Source: Acinetobacter sp. SAAs474 (GTDB lineage Bacteria; Pseudomonadota; Gammaproteobacteria; Pseudomonadales; Moraxellaceae). Taken from it: DNA of 64,000 nt. The notes under the pieces were generated by a model. That model did not search any database, was not told the DNA's origin, and saw only the letters and a list, made by a program, of their open reading frames with translations. The stretch spans positions 3,241,097-3,305,096 of the forward strand of contig NZ_CP127915.1 in NCBI RefSeq assembly GCF_032823475.1, read 5' to 3'. Positions 1 to 8,814 of this stretch are shown here, one piece after another. Positions within the stretch are counted from its first letter, which is position 1; every line of letters begins with the position of its first letter. The translations under genes and the position numbers were made by a program.

Positions 1-672
1 ATCAAATTGAGCACCTCTGCGGGTATAATCTGCACCTAAAAATCCATCAACATCACCTTTCTTAAATGAAATATTCTGCTCCACTTCATAAGCTAATCCA
101 TCTGCTGTAAAATTATTTGCAGAAGTAAGACCAACTTTTGTTGCAAAGCTTAGAGCCTGATCTATATTCGGTCTTTTTGTAATAATATTAATAATACCGC
201 CTGTTGCACCAGATCCATAAATACTTGTAGCACCAGAAATGACTTCGACACGCTCAATGAGACTCGGACTAATACTATTGAATTGTCTTGAAACATCTCG
301 TGAACCTGTTTGTGGAACACCATCTATTAAAACTAAGACGTTACGACCACGCATTGTTTGTCCATAATTACTCATCGTACCGCTACTGGGTGCTAATGAC
401 GGTATTAATTGCGCCAATATATCTGCCGTTTTTCGTCCAGCAATTGCTTGTTGTTGAATCTGTGATTGATTGATGGTTTGAACAGTTCCCGCTATTTCAG
501 AAATATTTGTTGCTGTTCTTGTCGCAGTAATGATCATCGCTGGTAGTTTTGTAGCTGATTCATTTTTATTGGTTTGAGTTAAATCACTGTTTGATTCGAT
601 TTGCCCTGCAGCATATATAAGATTGCTTGGCATCATCATCATTAAACATAAATAAAGATTTAATTGGCGCAT
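1..672 (-). CDS. TonB-dependent outer-membrane receptor, N-terminal part
   Basis: The reverse strand is open from an ATG at 670-672 to the window edge, giving the first 224 residues. A signal peptide of about 22 residues ends near YAAG. A plug domain follows with typical motifs: MRGRNVLVLIDGVPQ, a segment ending RVEVISGATS, and IYGSGATGGIINIITKRP. These mark TonB-dependent receptors for ferric siderophores or similar large ligands. The beta-barrel lies outside the window, so the ligand cannot be judged. A Fur-like palindrome lies just upstream, which fits iron regulation. Confidence 0.92.
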   Translation of the reverse strand, partial: MRQLNLYLCLMMMMPSNLIYAAGQIESNSDLTQTNKNESATKLPAMIITATRTATNISEIAGTVQTINQSQIQQQAIAGRKTADILAQLIPSLAPSSGTMSNYGQTMRGRNVLVLIDGVPQTGSRDVSRQFNSISPSLIERVEVISGATSIYGSGATGGIINIITKRPNIDQALSFATKVGLTSANNFTADGLAYEVEQNISFKKGDVDGFLGADYTRRGAQFD

Positions 673-695
673 GAAAATATCCATTAAAATAAATC

Positions 696-717
696 GTAAT
701 AATAATGATTATTGTTA
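696..717 (-). promoter_or_regulatory. Fur-box-like palindrome before the TonB receptor
   Basis: An AT-rich interrupted palindrome built on AATAATGATTATT lies about 25 bases upstream of the receptor start. It resembles the Fur consensus of ATAAT-type hexamers in alternating orientation. Assigned from sequence resemblance and position in front of a TonB receptor gene. Confidence 0.55.
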
Positions 718-736
718 AGTTTAAAAAGTTATTTGT

Positions 737-874
737 CAGCTTAATGTATTTAACCGGAATTATATCTATTTAAATAATGTGTCTGATGCAGCAACAGTGA
801 TGAGAGATTTATCTATTCAGATTGAAGATTATAATTATCTGTATCATGATCTAAAAATGAAATTACCTCGATAA
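737..874 (+). pseudogene. IS3-family transposase C-terminal fragment
   Basis: The forward frame reads FNRNYIYLNNVSDAATVMRD, then IEDYNYLYHDLKMKLPR, then a stop. This matches the end of IS3-family OrfB transposases (FKRDYV, DYN, HPH, LK, SPREF pattern). The HPH motif is degraded to YLYHD and an in-frame stop lies just upstream at 722-724. Only the tail survives, so the piece is not functional. Family assignment is from memory of the motif. Confidence 0.6.
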
Positions 875-935
875 TTTAGCTTAAAGTCAGCCTTATACCA
901 CCTTAGAGAAGAGATAATTTATGTCCATCTTAAGC

Positions 936-1250
936 TCAATAGTGATAGCCCATTATGCTGTGTGAAATGAGTACAGTTAGACCACATAAAAAATATAAAA
1001 CTATAGCAAAAGCCAAAGAAATCACCCATCTTGTTTTTTGTAAAAACTTAAATGGCTGCAAACACCAATATGAAAGTATATATAAAATGACGTACCACAC
1101 AACTTTTAAAGTCATAAGAGAAGCGTTATTTAACTGGCGTAAATTATTTAAATCTGTCGTATTATAAGCCATATTAAATGCTATCCAGCCTACTGAACAA
1201 CTGATATAAACAAGTAATATTTTTAACCATTTACTTTTTATGAATACCAT
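936..1250 (-). CDS. Small membrane protein of unknown function
   Basis: 104 residues with three hydrophobic stretches (about residues 9-27, 47-64 and 74-95) and a basic N-terminus, as expected for a small inner-membrane protein. I recognise no domain. It lies 22 bases downstream of a frameshifted gene read the same way, so the two may have been one transcription unit. An overlapping forward-strand frame is judged a shadow because this frame has the membrane-protein pattern. Confidence 0.55.
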   Translation of the reverse strand: MVFIKSKWLKILLVYISCSVGWIAFNMAYNTTDLNNLRQLNNASLMTLKVVWYVILYILSYWCLQPFKFLQKTRWVISLAFAIVLYFLCGLTVLISHSIMGYHY

Positions 1251-1272
1251 TGAATATTTGATCTCTATTCTG

Positions 1273-1840
1273 TTAAATGCCCTTTACAGGAAATGATGCA
1301 TAAAGCTGATGACAGGTCGGATATCGAACTTGTAATTTATGCAGGTAATATGCCTGATCATGATCTAAAAAGCCATTTAACAAGGCATGATTACGATAGG
1401 TACAATACCCTTTTTCTCTATCCCAGCTTAAAAAATCAGCTACAGGTTTAGATATTGATAGAATATTGTTATTGCACTGCAATAATCCAAGTGAACTGAT
1501 CTGATAGTCCTTGGGTTTAGCCCCATCTGGGGTATATGCGAGCCCAATAACCAAATCATTTTTCCTGAACATTTTAATATTGAAATTAGATCTCCAATGA
1601 CTAGGCTTCGCGTATTTAAACCGCGCAATAAATGAACGAAAAATAAAATTGTGTAGCGTCTCGATCTGATTCAATTAAATCTAGACGTGCAATAAATACT
1701 TCATTTGGTGAATGGGGCATACACGCACTTAGAGTTTGTATATTGCTGGATATACCTAAAATCAATGCCGAAGCCGTAACTATTCGTTTCTTTTGAATAG
1801 AGTGAAAATAAATTGAAATATTCTTCAGTTTTAATCGCAT
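1273..1840 (-). pseudogene. Exported small protein gene broken by a frameshift
   Basis: Two reverse-strand frames overlap at 1616-1674. The first (from 1840) has a basic start, a hydrophobic segment and a Cys (LSACMPHSPNEVF) and ends at YCAV. The second carries RFKYAKPSHW and runs to a stop at 1273. Joining them at the shared SFI around 1630 gives one protein of about 185 residues with a lipoprotein-like signal. A one-base shift in that spot explains the split. No known domain is recognised. A sequencing error cannot be excluded. Confidence 0.5.
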
Positions 1841-1879
1841 CTAATATTAATTATAAGGTCTAGATTATAAATGATAACA

Positions 1880-2482
1880 TTAATTTTGCTGTGTAGATTG
1901 ATCTAGTATAAAATCTAAGTGCTGTCTTACTGCCGGCCACTCGCTTTTCAAAATACTATAAACATAAGTATCCCTTAAAATATCCTCTTTAACAATTTGA
2001 TGACTTCTTAATACCCCATCCAACTTTGCTCCCAAGCGTTCAATAGCAGCTCGGCTTTTAAAATTAAATGATGATGTCCTAAATTCAACCGCAATACAGT
2101 TTAAAAACTCAAAGGCATAACCAAGTAATAATCTTTTGGCTTCAGTGTTGACTACACTACGTTGTACGGACTGACGATACCATGTTGAACCAATTTCTAA
2201 ACGACGATTTGCTGCATCAATATTCATAAAACTGGTCATGCCTAATACACGACCACTATGACGATCAAATACAGTAAAAGGCAACATTACGCCTTGCTGC
2301 TGTAGGTTAAGTCGTCGATGAATTTCTACTTGCATATTTGCTGGATTAGGGATAGATGTATACCATAATTTCCATAACTCACCGTCTTGAACTGCTTCAC
2401 TTAACTCCAGCTGATGTGCTTCATTGAGTGGTTTTAACATGACGTTATTCCCAGTCAAGGTTACTGCTTCTATCCATTGCAT
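1880..2482 (-). CDS. GNAT-family N-acetyltransferase (RimJ/RimL-like)
   Basis: About 200 residues of the GNAT fold used by RimJ/RimL-type enzymes, which acetylate amino groups of proteins or small molecules with acetyl-CoA. The family pattern is visible: VFDRHSGRVLGMTSFMNI, then IGSTWYRQSVQRSVVNTEAK, then FELNC-like and RTSSFNFKSRAAIERLGAKLDG near the end. I start it at the ATG at 2482 because GAGGAATCTCGT stands directly before it. The open frame extends to 2557 without a better ribosome site. The substrate is unknown. Confidence 0.8.
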   Translation of the reverse strand: MQWIEAVTLTGNNVMLKPLNEAHQLELSEAVQDGELWKLWYTSIPNPANMQVEIHRRLNLQQQGVMLPFTVFDRHSGRVLGMTSFMNIDAANRRLEIGSTWYRQSVQRSVVNTEAKRLLLGYAFEFLNCIAVEFRTSSFNFKSRAAIERLGAKLDGVLRSHQIVKEDILRDTYVYSILKSEWPAVRQHLDFILDQSTQQN

Positions 2483-2564
2483 ACGAGATTCCTCAATTTT
2501 TTCTTTATTCATATCATCATCGACCCATAAATAGCCAAAGCAGCCATTCGCAGTCACCTTCCTG

Positions 2565-2803
2565 AGTTAACTTCGTATCTCGTATATTGCTGAATGGTTA
2601 GAGTACCACAAGCAATTTATTGCATAATTTTCTACTTCTTCCAATAAGTCAAAGAGATATTTACTCAATCAGCGATAAGGTATTTTTCGATTATAGCGTT
2701 CAATATCCGCATTCTGCCGTGGCTTTGCAAATTAAATATATTCAATACCTATACCATATTAAGTTAGCCAACGTACAAATTTATAATTCATCAATTCAGG
2801 ACC
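2565..2803 (-). pseudogene. Degenerate IS3-family transposase core fragment
   Basis: On the reverse strand the frame reads GPELMNYKFVRWLT, stop, YGIGIEYI, stop, FAKPRQNADIERYNRKIPYR, stop, LSKYLFDLLEEVENYAI. This follows the end of the DDE catalytic domain of IS3-family OrfB, including the E of the QNAxIERYNR motif. Three stops make it dead. A short open frame on the opposite strand over the same bases is not a gene. Confidence 0.65.
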
Positions 2804-2914
2804 TGAATAACACCACGATAATGCCAAATATGTAGCAGCTTAATGCATACTGATCGCATCACGAGTAACGGCTGGTATAGCAGATGTTGTCCATCAAAGT
2901 TGACCTACTTATCA

Positions 2915-3097
2915 TTAATTTTTAGCATTAAGTCGATTTATAGTCTCTTCAATTTCTTTTTCAGCTGCTAAATAACTTTCAATCCAAAATTCAGCATCAG
3001 TAATATTGGACTTGGTTGGATTATCCATATGTTGTCTAGCTACTTTAGCTTTAGTAAGTTCAAAAATAAGCGCTTCTTTTACTTCTTGTTTCATCAT
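2915..3097 (-). CDS. Small soluble protein of unknown function
   Basis: 60 residues, charged and predicted helical (EVKEALIFELTKAKVARQ; then EFWIESYLAAEKEIEETINRL). No signal peptide or membrane segment. An AAGGAG ribosome site precedes two adjacent ATG codons, and the second has the better spacing. I do not recognise the family. It stands alone between IS debris and the van operator region. Confidence 0.6.
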   Translation of the reverse strand: MMKQEVKEALIFELTKAKVARQHMDNPTKSNITDAEFWIESYLAAEKEIEETINRLNAKN

Positions 3098-3724
3098 TAC
3101 TCCTTGTTGGTCTCTCGTTGTAACAGTGTTCTGTACTATTTGTAAAAAATATCAAATTAATAGAATACCCATCCTATAGAATTAGACTATGATTCAGTTT
3201 AAATTAGTACTTTAATTTTTTTAAAAATTATATAATTTATAAGACATGATCGTGTGAATTTATTAAATTAAATTTGTTACTCACTTAAATTATCATGAGT
3301 CTATAACCTATTGATGAATTATACATATAAACGAAAGCCATAAAAAATTCCTGTGATTAAATCAAATATCTTTTTCATTTTATTACAATACCATTGCATT
3401 ATTTTTATTCAATCCCCCCAATATCATACTCAGTTATATGTAACTTAAGTACCCTGTTACAATGTAGCAGTTCGTTAGAATCCAATGCGATCAAACATCA
3501 TCAGTCACAAAGAATCGTATGTTAATCTTTTATAAAAATCATGTCTTAATCGTATTTGATCGCGTGTAATAAGCGTACGGTAAAAAATAATATTTAAGAC
3601 TGCATCTAAACTGTGCGCTATTTAAATTTGGCTGACTGAACTAAGCTATTTCTTTACAACAGTGATATCACAATAGCAGTCTCATGCATACAATCTTAAA
3701 AATATTTGATTATTTCCAACTTTA
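3098..3724. other. AT-rich intergenic stretch, no gene seen
   Basis: About 630 bases between the small protein gene and the van operators. No open frame with a ribosome site or recognisable protein was found on either strand, and no clear repeat. It probably contains the start of the vanA transcript near its right end. Confidence 0.5.
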
Positions 3725-3736
3725 AATGGATCCATA
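3725..3736. promoter_or_regulatory. Upstream VanR half-conserved operator
   Basis: AATGGATCCATA shares the TGGATCCA core with the VanR site at 3788 but has altered flanks. It lies 63 bases upstream of that site and may be a second, weaker VanR contact. Confidence 0.45.
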
Positions 3737-3787
3737 AATTAATGATTAGATCAAAATTTAGTTGACTAATGGTTTAAAAACTCATAA

Positions 3788-3799
3788 ATTGGATCCAAT
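3788..3799. promoter_or_regulatory. VanR operator in front of vanA
   Basis: The exact palindrome ATTGGATCCAAT lies 18 bases before the vanA start. This is the operator I remember for the vanillate repressor VanR of Caulobacter. Its position next to vanAB and a GntR-family vanR supports repression of vanAB released by vanillate. The identity of the sequence is seen directly; function is inferred. Confidence 0.85.
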
Positions 3800-3817
3800 T
3801 GATACGGAGATCAATCA

Positions 3818-4885
3818 ATGTTTATCAAAAATGCTTGGTATGTAGCAGCTCGTTCAGAAGAAGTCATAGACAAACCTTTAGGTCGCCAAATCTGTGGTGA
3901 AAAAATCGTATTTTATCGTGGTAAAGAGAATAAAGTTTATGCTGTTGAAGACTTTTGTCCACACCGAGGTGCACCTTTATCTTTAGGTTTTATTGAAGAT
4001 GGCAATTTAGTTTGTGGCTATCATGGACTTGTGATGGGGTGTGACGGAAAAACAGTCTCGATGCCCGGACAACGTGTCCGAGGCTTCCCATGTAATAAAA
4101 GTTACCGTGTCATTGAAAAATACGGTTTTATTTGGGTATGGCCAGGTGAACAGCATGTTGCAACTGAAGCGGATTTACCTGTACTTGAATGGGCCGAAAA
4201 TAAACAATGGGCGTATGGTGGTGGTTTATTTCATATCAATTGTGACTATCGCTTAATGATCGATAATCTCATGGATTTAACTCATGAAACCTATGTTCAT
4301 GCAAACAGTATTGGTCAAAAAGAAATTGATGAAGCCGTACCGACGACACGTGTTAAAGAGGATCATGTGATCACAGAGCGTCATATGGAAAATATTTATG
4401 CTCCCCCATTTTGGCAAATGGCACTTCAAGGGAATCATCTTGCAGCCGATGTTCCCATAGATCGTTGGCAAATTTGTCATTTTCATGCACCTAGCAATGT
4501 CCATATTGAAGTTGGTGTTGCACATGTGGGCTATGGAGGTTACCACGCGCCAGAAGATAAAAAAGTCTCATCTATTGTTGTTGATTTTATTACACCAGAA
4601 ACAGAAACATCCCACTGGTACTTCTGGGGAATGGCACGTCATTTCCAAGCGGATAATGCTGAATTAACAGCTCAAATTAAAGAAGGCCAAGGAAAAATTT
4701 TCTCAGAAGATTTAGATATGTTAGAGCAACAACAACAAAACTTACTTCGACATCCTGATCGAAAGTTATTAATGCTCAATATTGATGCTGGTGGTGTTCA
4801 GGCTCGTAAAGTCATTGATCGTTTAATCCATCTAGAACAACAACAATATCTTGCATCGGATCAAATTTCTGCAGTCAATCTTTAA
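3818..4885 (+). CDS. vanA: Vanillate O-demethylase, oxygenase subunit
   Basis: 355 residues. With its reductase VanB it O-demethylates vanillate to protocatechuate and formaldehyde in the cytoplasm. An N-terminal Rieske 2Fe-2S centre is visible as C47-P-H49 and C66-GY-H69. The mononuclear iron region is recognisable as DNLMDLTHETYVHANS near residues 150-165. Length fits VanA. The ATG follows a GGAG ribosome site and a VanR operator. vanB starts 54 bases downstream in the same operon. The product feeds the protocatechuate branch, and substrate comes from the hca genes to the right. Confidence 0.95.
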   Translation: MFIKNAWYVAARSEEVIDKPLGRQICGEKIVFYRGKENKVYAVEDFCPHRGAPLSLGFIEDGNLVCGYHGLVMGCDGKTVSMPGQRVRGFPCNKSYRVIEKYGFIWVWPGEQHVATEADLPVLEWAENKQWAYGGGLFHINCDYRLMIDNLMDLTHETYVHANSIGQKEIDEAVPTTRVKEDHVITERHMENIYAPPFWQMALQGNHLAADVPIDRWQICHFHAPSNVHIEVGVAHVGYGGYHAPEDKKVSSIVVDFITPETETSHWYFWGMARHFQADNAELTAQIKEGQGKIFSEDLDMLEQQQQNLLRHPDRKLLMLNIDAGGVQARKVIDRLIHLEQQQYLASDQISAVNL

Positions 4886-4939
4886 TAAAATTTCAACTGT
4901 TTAATGATTAATTAAAAATTATTTTAAAGGACAATTCAC

Positions 4940-5887
4940 ATGGAAGTGACCATTCATCAAATTCATAGACATAATCCACATATTTTATCTTTGGAATTAA
5001 TTTCTGGAAATCATATGCCTTTACCTGCATTTCAAGCAGGTGCACATATTGATGTACATTTAGCTGATGGCTTAATACGACAATATTCATTAGCAAATTG
5101 TAGTTCAGAACAACATCGCTATATTATTGGTGTATTAAAAGATCCATGTTCCCGTGGAGGTTCTCAATATATTCATGAGCAACTAAAAGTTGGGCAACGA
5201 TTAACGATTGGTGAACCTCGTAATTTATTTGCACTAAACCCTCAGTTAGGACACGCTATACTGTGTGCGGGCGGAATTGGTATCACTCCAATTCTGGCAA
5301 TGGCAAAAGAATTAAAGCAACAAAATAAAAGTTTTCAACTGTTTTACTTTGTTAAAACGCGTACATCTCTGGCTTTTTTAGAGGATCTCACAGAACTTGG
5401 GCATTTAGTACATATTCATATTGATGATGAACCCAATACCCATTGTGCTTTAGATAATGTGTTAAATCATCACTCAACACATCAACATCTCTATGTTTGT
5501 GGACCCAACGGTTTTATGGATTTTGTTATTCAAACGGCTCAAAAAAATACCTGGTTAGATAGCCATATTCATCAAGAACACTTTAATTCTTCTACAAGAG
5601 AGACTCATCATGATCATAGCTTTAATATTCAAATTTTAAAAACAGGACAAATCATCCACGTAGCCCAAGATCAAACGGCAGCTAAAGCCTTAGAAGCAGC
5701 AGGTGTGCATATTCCAGTTTCATGTGAGCAAGGTATATGTGGTACATGTTTAGTGAATGTGGTCTCCGGTGAAATTGACCATCGAGATGTATATCTAACC
5801 GAAGAAGAACAAGCTGAAAATAAACAGTTTACCCCCTGTTGTTCACGTGCAAAATCTACAACTTTGGTCATTGATTGGTCACCTTAA
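4940..5887 (+). CDS. vanB: Vanillate O-demethylase, reductase subunit
   Basis: 315 residues. It passes electrons from NAD(P)H through FMN and a plant-type 2Fe-2S cluster to VanA. The order is a ferredoxin-reductase-like N-terminal part (RQYSLANCS for flavin binding, GGIGITPILAMA for the nucleotide site) and a C-terminal ferredoxin with C262, C267 and C270 in CEQGICGTC plus a later Cys in FTPCC. This reductase-ferredoxin order is typical of class IA oxygenase reductases. The start follows AAAGGACAATTCAC. A terminator shared with vanR lies after its stop. Confidence 0.95.
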   Translation: MEVTIHQIHRHNPHILSLELISGNHMPLPAFQAGAHIDVHLADGLIRQYSLANCSSEQHRYIIGVLKDPCSRGGSQYIHEQLKVGQRLTIGEPRNLFALNPQLGHAILCAGGIGITPILAMAKELKQQNKSFQLFYFVKTRTSLAFLEDLTELGHLVHIHIDDEPNTHCALDNVLNHHSTHQHLYVCGPNGFMDFVIQTAQKNTWLDSHIHQEHFNSSTRETHHDHSFNIQILKTGQIIHVAQDQTAAKALEAAGVHIPVSCEQGICGTCLVNVVSGEIDHRDVYLTEEEQAENKQFTPCCSRAKSTTLVIDWSP

Positions 5888-5932
5888 AAGCAGATCAATT
5901 TCGATTTAAAGTCAATATTAACGCAAGTGTTT

Positions 5933-5959
5933 AAACAAAATGATGCGCTCATTTTGTTT
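5933..5959. terminator. Bidirectional terminator between vanB and vanR
   Basis: AAACAAAATGA, five-base loop TGCGC, then TCATTTTGTTT form an 11-bp perfect stem between the convergent vanB and vanR genes. Its right arm includes the vanR stop codon. A/T flanks on both sides allow use in both directions. Confidence 0.75.
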
Positions 5960-6644
5960 CAAATACTGCACGCATCATGCTTCCCAATGTAACCACATGG
6001 CTATGCTCACGCATTAAGCTTTCTGCACGAGCTGCATCTCGATTAAGTAATGCCTGATAAATTGCACAATGCTGAATATGTCCATGTTGTAAACGTCTAA
6101 TCTCTGACCAATGGTTTTTTTTATCAAAAGTAATTGCCTGTATAGAGGCCATAGGTAACTGATTATTTTTAGATAATGCCTGCGTAATCGCAAGATTATT
6201 TGTCGCCTGAATAATCGTATTATGAAAAATTATATTAAAATGATGATAAATTTCAATATCCTCATTGGTCAGTTCTGATTTTTCAAAAATAGGATCAATA
6301 TGCTCAAGACACATCATTAACTGTTTTTGTTCCGTTTCACTTAATCCTTTTTCTGCTAATTTTTTTGCGGCAAGACCCTCTAAAACACCACGAACTTCAA
6401 GTGCATCTTGAATTAGTTTTGGCGATATTTCTCGAACGGTATAACCACGGGTTGGATTTTTTAATAATAAACCTTCTTGCTCAAGCACACGAAAAGCAAC
6501 ACGAATCGGTTGACGCGACACACCCAACATTTCAGCTGTAGGAATTTCAGCTAGACGTAATCCTCCTGGTAGCTCACCAGAAATTATCATTTTTCTTAGC
6601 TCAATCAGTACTTGTTGACCAGAAGACATGGTATTGCTCAACAT
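5949..6644 (-). CDS. vanR: GntR-family (FCD) repressor of vanAB
   Basis: 231 residues. An N-terminal winged helix-turn-helix (IPTAEMLGVSRQPIRVAFRVLEQEGLL, residues about 33-57) is followed by an all-helical FCD ligand domain with typical acidic and His residues. It faces vanB and its likely operator ATTGGATCCAAT lies before vanA. VanR homologues repress vanAB until vanillate binds. It sits over 2 kb from its operator, unlike divergent regulators, so control of its own gene is not evident. Confidence 0.85.
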   Translation of the reverse strand: MLSNTMSSGQQVLIELRKMIISGELPGGLRLAEIPTAEMLGVSRQPIRVAFRVLEQEGLLLKNPTRGYTVREISPKLIQDALEVRGVLEGLAAKKLAEKGLSETEQKQLMMCLEHIDPIFEKSELTNEDIEIYHHFNIIFHNTIIQATNNLAITQALSKNNQLPMASIQAITFDKKNHWSEIRRLQHGHIQHCAIYQALLNRDAARAESLMREHSHVVTLGSMMRAVFETK

Positions 6645-6800
6645 AAATGCAAATTCCTGATGCTATCGATTCAAATCAATTATTTCAATCTATTCAGCGT
6701 AGCATCATTCGATAAAATAAAATTTAATACTAAATCTAATCTCATTTATGTTCATATCCAGCTTAAATTTTAAAGTGGCCATATGCTGAATATTTATACA

Positions 6801-7250
6801 TTATTCTGCATTCTGCTTTTGCAAATTATTCGCCATAATATCTAAATTATTACGAATCAACAGCGATAAATTAATATCAATGCCTGTTAACATGGTATCT
6901 TCAAGTTTTTTAACAATATCACGACATTGAGTTAATTTTTCAAAACCCTCAGGTGTAACATGAATTAAAATACGTCGACCATGTGAGGGATCTGACTGTT
7001 TTACAATCCAGCCTTGGCTGAGTAAATCTTGTAAAATTTTATTGGTCGATTGCGGTTTAATAAATGATCGTGCTGCTAATTTTGCATTTGATAGACTTCC
7101 CTTTGCTGCCAATACAGACAATGCTGTAAATTGTGGCAAAGTAATGCCTAAATCTTTAAGCGCTTCACTAAGTAATTTACTAATAATACGATCAACACGC
7201 GCAATCATATAACTCAATGTTGGTAATTGATGGGTTGATTGTTCAGTCAT
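6801..7250 (-). CDS. hcaR: MarR-family repressor of hydroxycinnamate genes
   Basis: 149 residues with the MarR winged helix: LPQFTALSVLAAKGSLSNAK, then KPQSTNKILQDLLSQGWI and the wing DPSHGRRILIHVTPEG. In A. baylyi HcaR is a MarR repressor released by hydroxycinnamoyl-CoA thioesters; the neighbouring hcaK and hcaA-like genes point to the same role here. It is 70 bases downstream of hcaK and read the same way, probably co-transcribed. I could not pick out its operator in the AT-rich hcaK-hcaA gap. Confidence 0.8.
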   Translation of the reverse strand: MTEQSTHQLPTLSYMIARVDRIISKLLSEALKDLGITLPQFTALSVLAAKGSLSNAKLAARSFIKPQSTNKILQDLLSQGWIVKQSDPSHGRRILIHVTPEGFEKLTQCRDIVKKLEDTMLTGIDINLSLLIRNNLDIMANNLQKQNAE

Positions 7251-7319
7251 AATGATACCACCTTAAATTTTAGACATAAAAAAGTATGGCCTATGCTAGA
7301 CCATACTCGATGATTTCAC

Positions 7320-8552
7320 TTATTGCGATGCGATTTTTAGCACCGGTGTCGCTTCTTGTACTTTCGGTTTTCGGACTAAAAAAAGTGCTGCAATTGCTGC
7401 AATAAAGATTAATGGAATACTTGCACCAATCACCATTGCAGAGCTTGAACCCATTGATAATAGCATACCCGCAAATAAAGGTCCTGCAAAAGAACCTATT
7501 CGACCAATAGCAACAGCAGCGCCTACTCCTGTTCCACGCATTTTTGTTGGATAGAACATTGCTGCTAATCCATATAATGCTGATTGACCACCAACAATAA
7601 ATAAACCACACCCTACAGCAGATAAAGATAGTAAAGCAACGGTTGGTGAAATGGCTAAACAGCATAATGAAACTAAAATACCGATATAAATGAGTTTAAT
7701 CACCATGCTCATTCTAATCTTATCCAGTAGAATACCCATTAGAATTGAACCAAAAATACCGCCGATGTTATAGCCAATTTGAACATAATTCGCTTCGGTT
7801 TTTCCTAAACCCTGAGCTCCCATTAATAATGGCAACCAGTTTAAAAGGAAATATAAAACAACCAGTGTGAAGAAGAAACTGATCCAAATTTGAATGGTCG
7901 AAAAGCGACGTTCTTTGGCAAATAAAACTTCAAAAAATGGAGTAGATGGTTTTGTTTTTGATGCTGTCAAATAATCCTTTGATTCTGGCAAAAACTTCAT
8001 TAAAAGTGGAATAAGTAATATGGGAGCAAATCCACCAACATAAAAAATATGCCGCCATTGTTCATCTCCTGCAAGTCCCATCGCAACAAATGAAGTTAAC
8101 ATTCCGCCAAATGGAATACCACTATACATGATACTTACGGCAGCGCCTTTATGCTGACCAGAAACAGCTTCTGATGCCATGGTAATCATCATGGGTAAAG
8201 CGCCCCCCATCCCTAAACCAGTCAAAAACCGGATGATGAGCAATAAATTATAATCTGATGCATATGCTGTTAAAACTGACATAACACCAAAAATACAAAT
8301 ACTGGTCAAAAGAACAGCTTTACGCCCAATTTTATCTGCATAACGTCCACCCAGTAATGCACCGGGTAAAGTTCCTAAAATTGCTGCACTAAAAGCCCAA
8401 GCCATTTGTGAATTATCTAAGCCAAACTCTGCTCGCATACGTGGTGCTGCAACGCCCATTGATTGAAGATCGAAACCCTCAAAGACGGCAATAGCAAAGC
8501 ACAATACGAGTGTAAGTGTGGCTTTACTTTTACTACTTACACTATTTTCCAT
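7320..8552 (-). CDS. hcaK: MFS aromatic acid transporter, probable hydroxycinnamate importer
   Basis: 410 residues and about 12 membrane segments: an aromatic acid/H+ symporter of the AAHS group. The first segment carries EGFDLQ where family members have DGxD, and loop 2-3 has GGRYADKIGRKA. Paired with hcaR and divergent from the hca operon, it most likely imports hydroxycinnamates by proton symport. VanK, the vanillate carrier of the same family, is the main alternative. The ATG is preceded by AAGAAAGGACG. Confidence 0.8.
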   Translation of the reverse strand: MENSVSSKSKATLTLVLCFAIAVFEGFDLQSMGVAAPRMRAEFGLDNSQMAWAFSAAILGTLPGALLGGRYADKIGRKAVLLTSICIFGVMSVLTAYASDYNLLLIIRFLTGLGMGGALPMMITMASEAVSGQHKGAAVSIMYSGIPFGGMLTSFVAMGLAGDEQWRHIFYVGGFAPILLIPLLMKFLPESKDYLTASKTKPSTPFFEVLFAKERRFSTIQIWISFFFTLVVLYFLLNWLPLLMGAQGLGKTEANYVQIGYNIGGIFGSILMGILLDKIRMSMVIKLIYIGILVSLCCLAISPTVALLSLSAVGCGLFIVGGQSALYGLAAMFYPTKMRGTGVGAAVAIGRIGSFAGPLFAGMLLSMGSSSAMVIGASIPLIFIAAIAALFLVRKPKVQEATPVLKIASQ

Positions 8553-8814
8553 TCATTATCGTCCTTTCTTAGATTTTTAATCTATACACTTCCTATGTAT
8601 TGCCTTCCGTCCTAAGCAACTCAAAAAATATCACCTAAACTTATAATTTAATCAACATATATTTTTATATATTTATAAAATATTATTTTAATATAATTAA
8701 TTTCAATAACTTATAAAAAATATTCAAAAAACCTAAAATAAGCCTTGAATATAAGCTTAACTGATATTAAATTAAAGAACATCAGGACATAAAACATAAA
8801 TTAAGGAGCAACAC

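Noticed and set aside
2620..2835. 71-residue forward frame as a gene
   Set aside because: It lies opposite a recognisable, stop-riddled IS3 transposase fragment.
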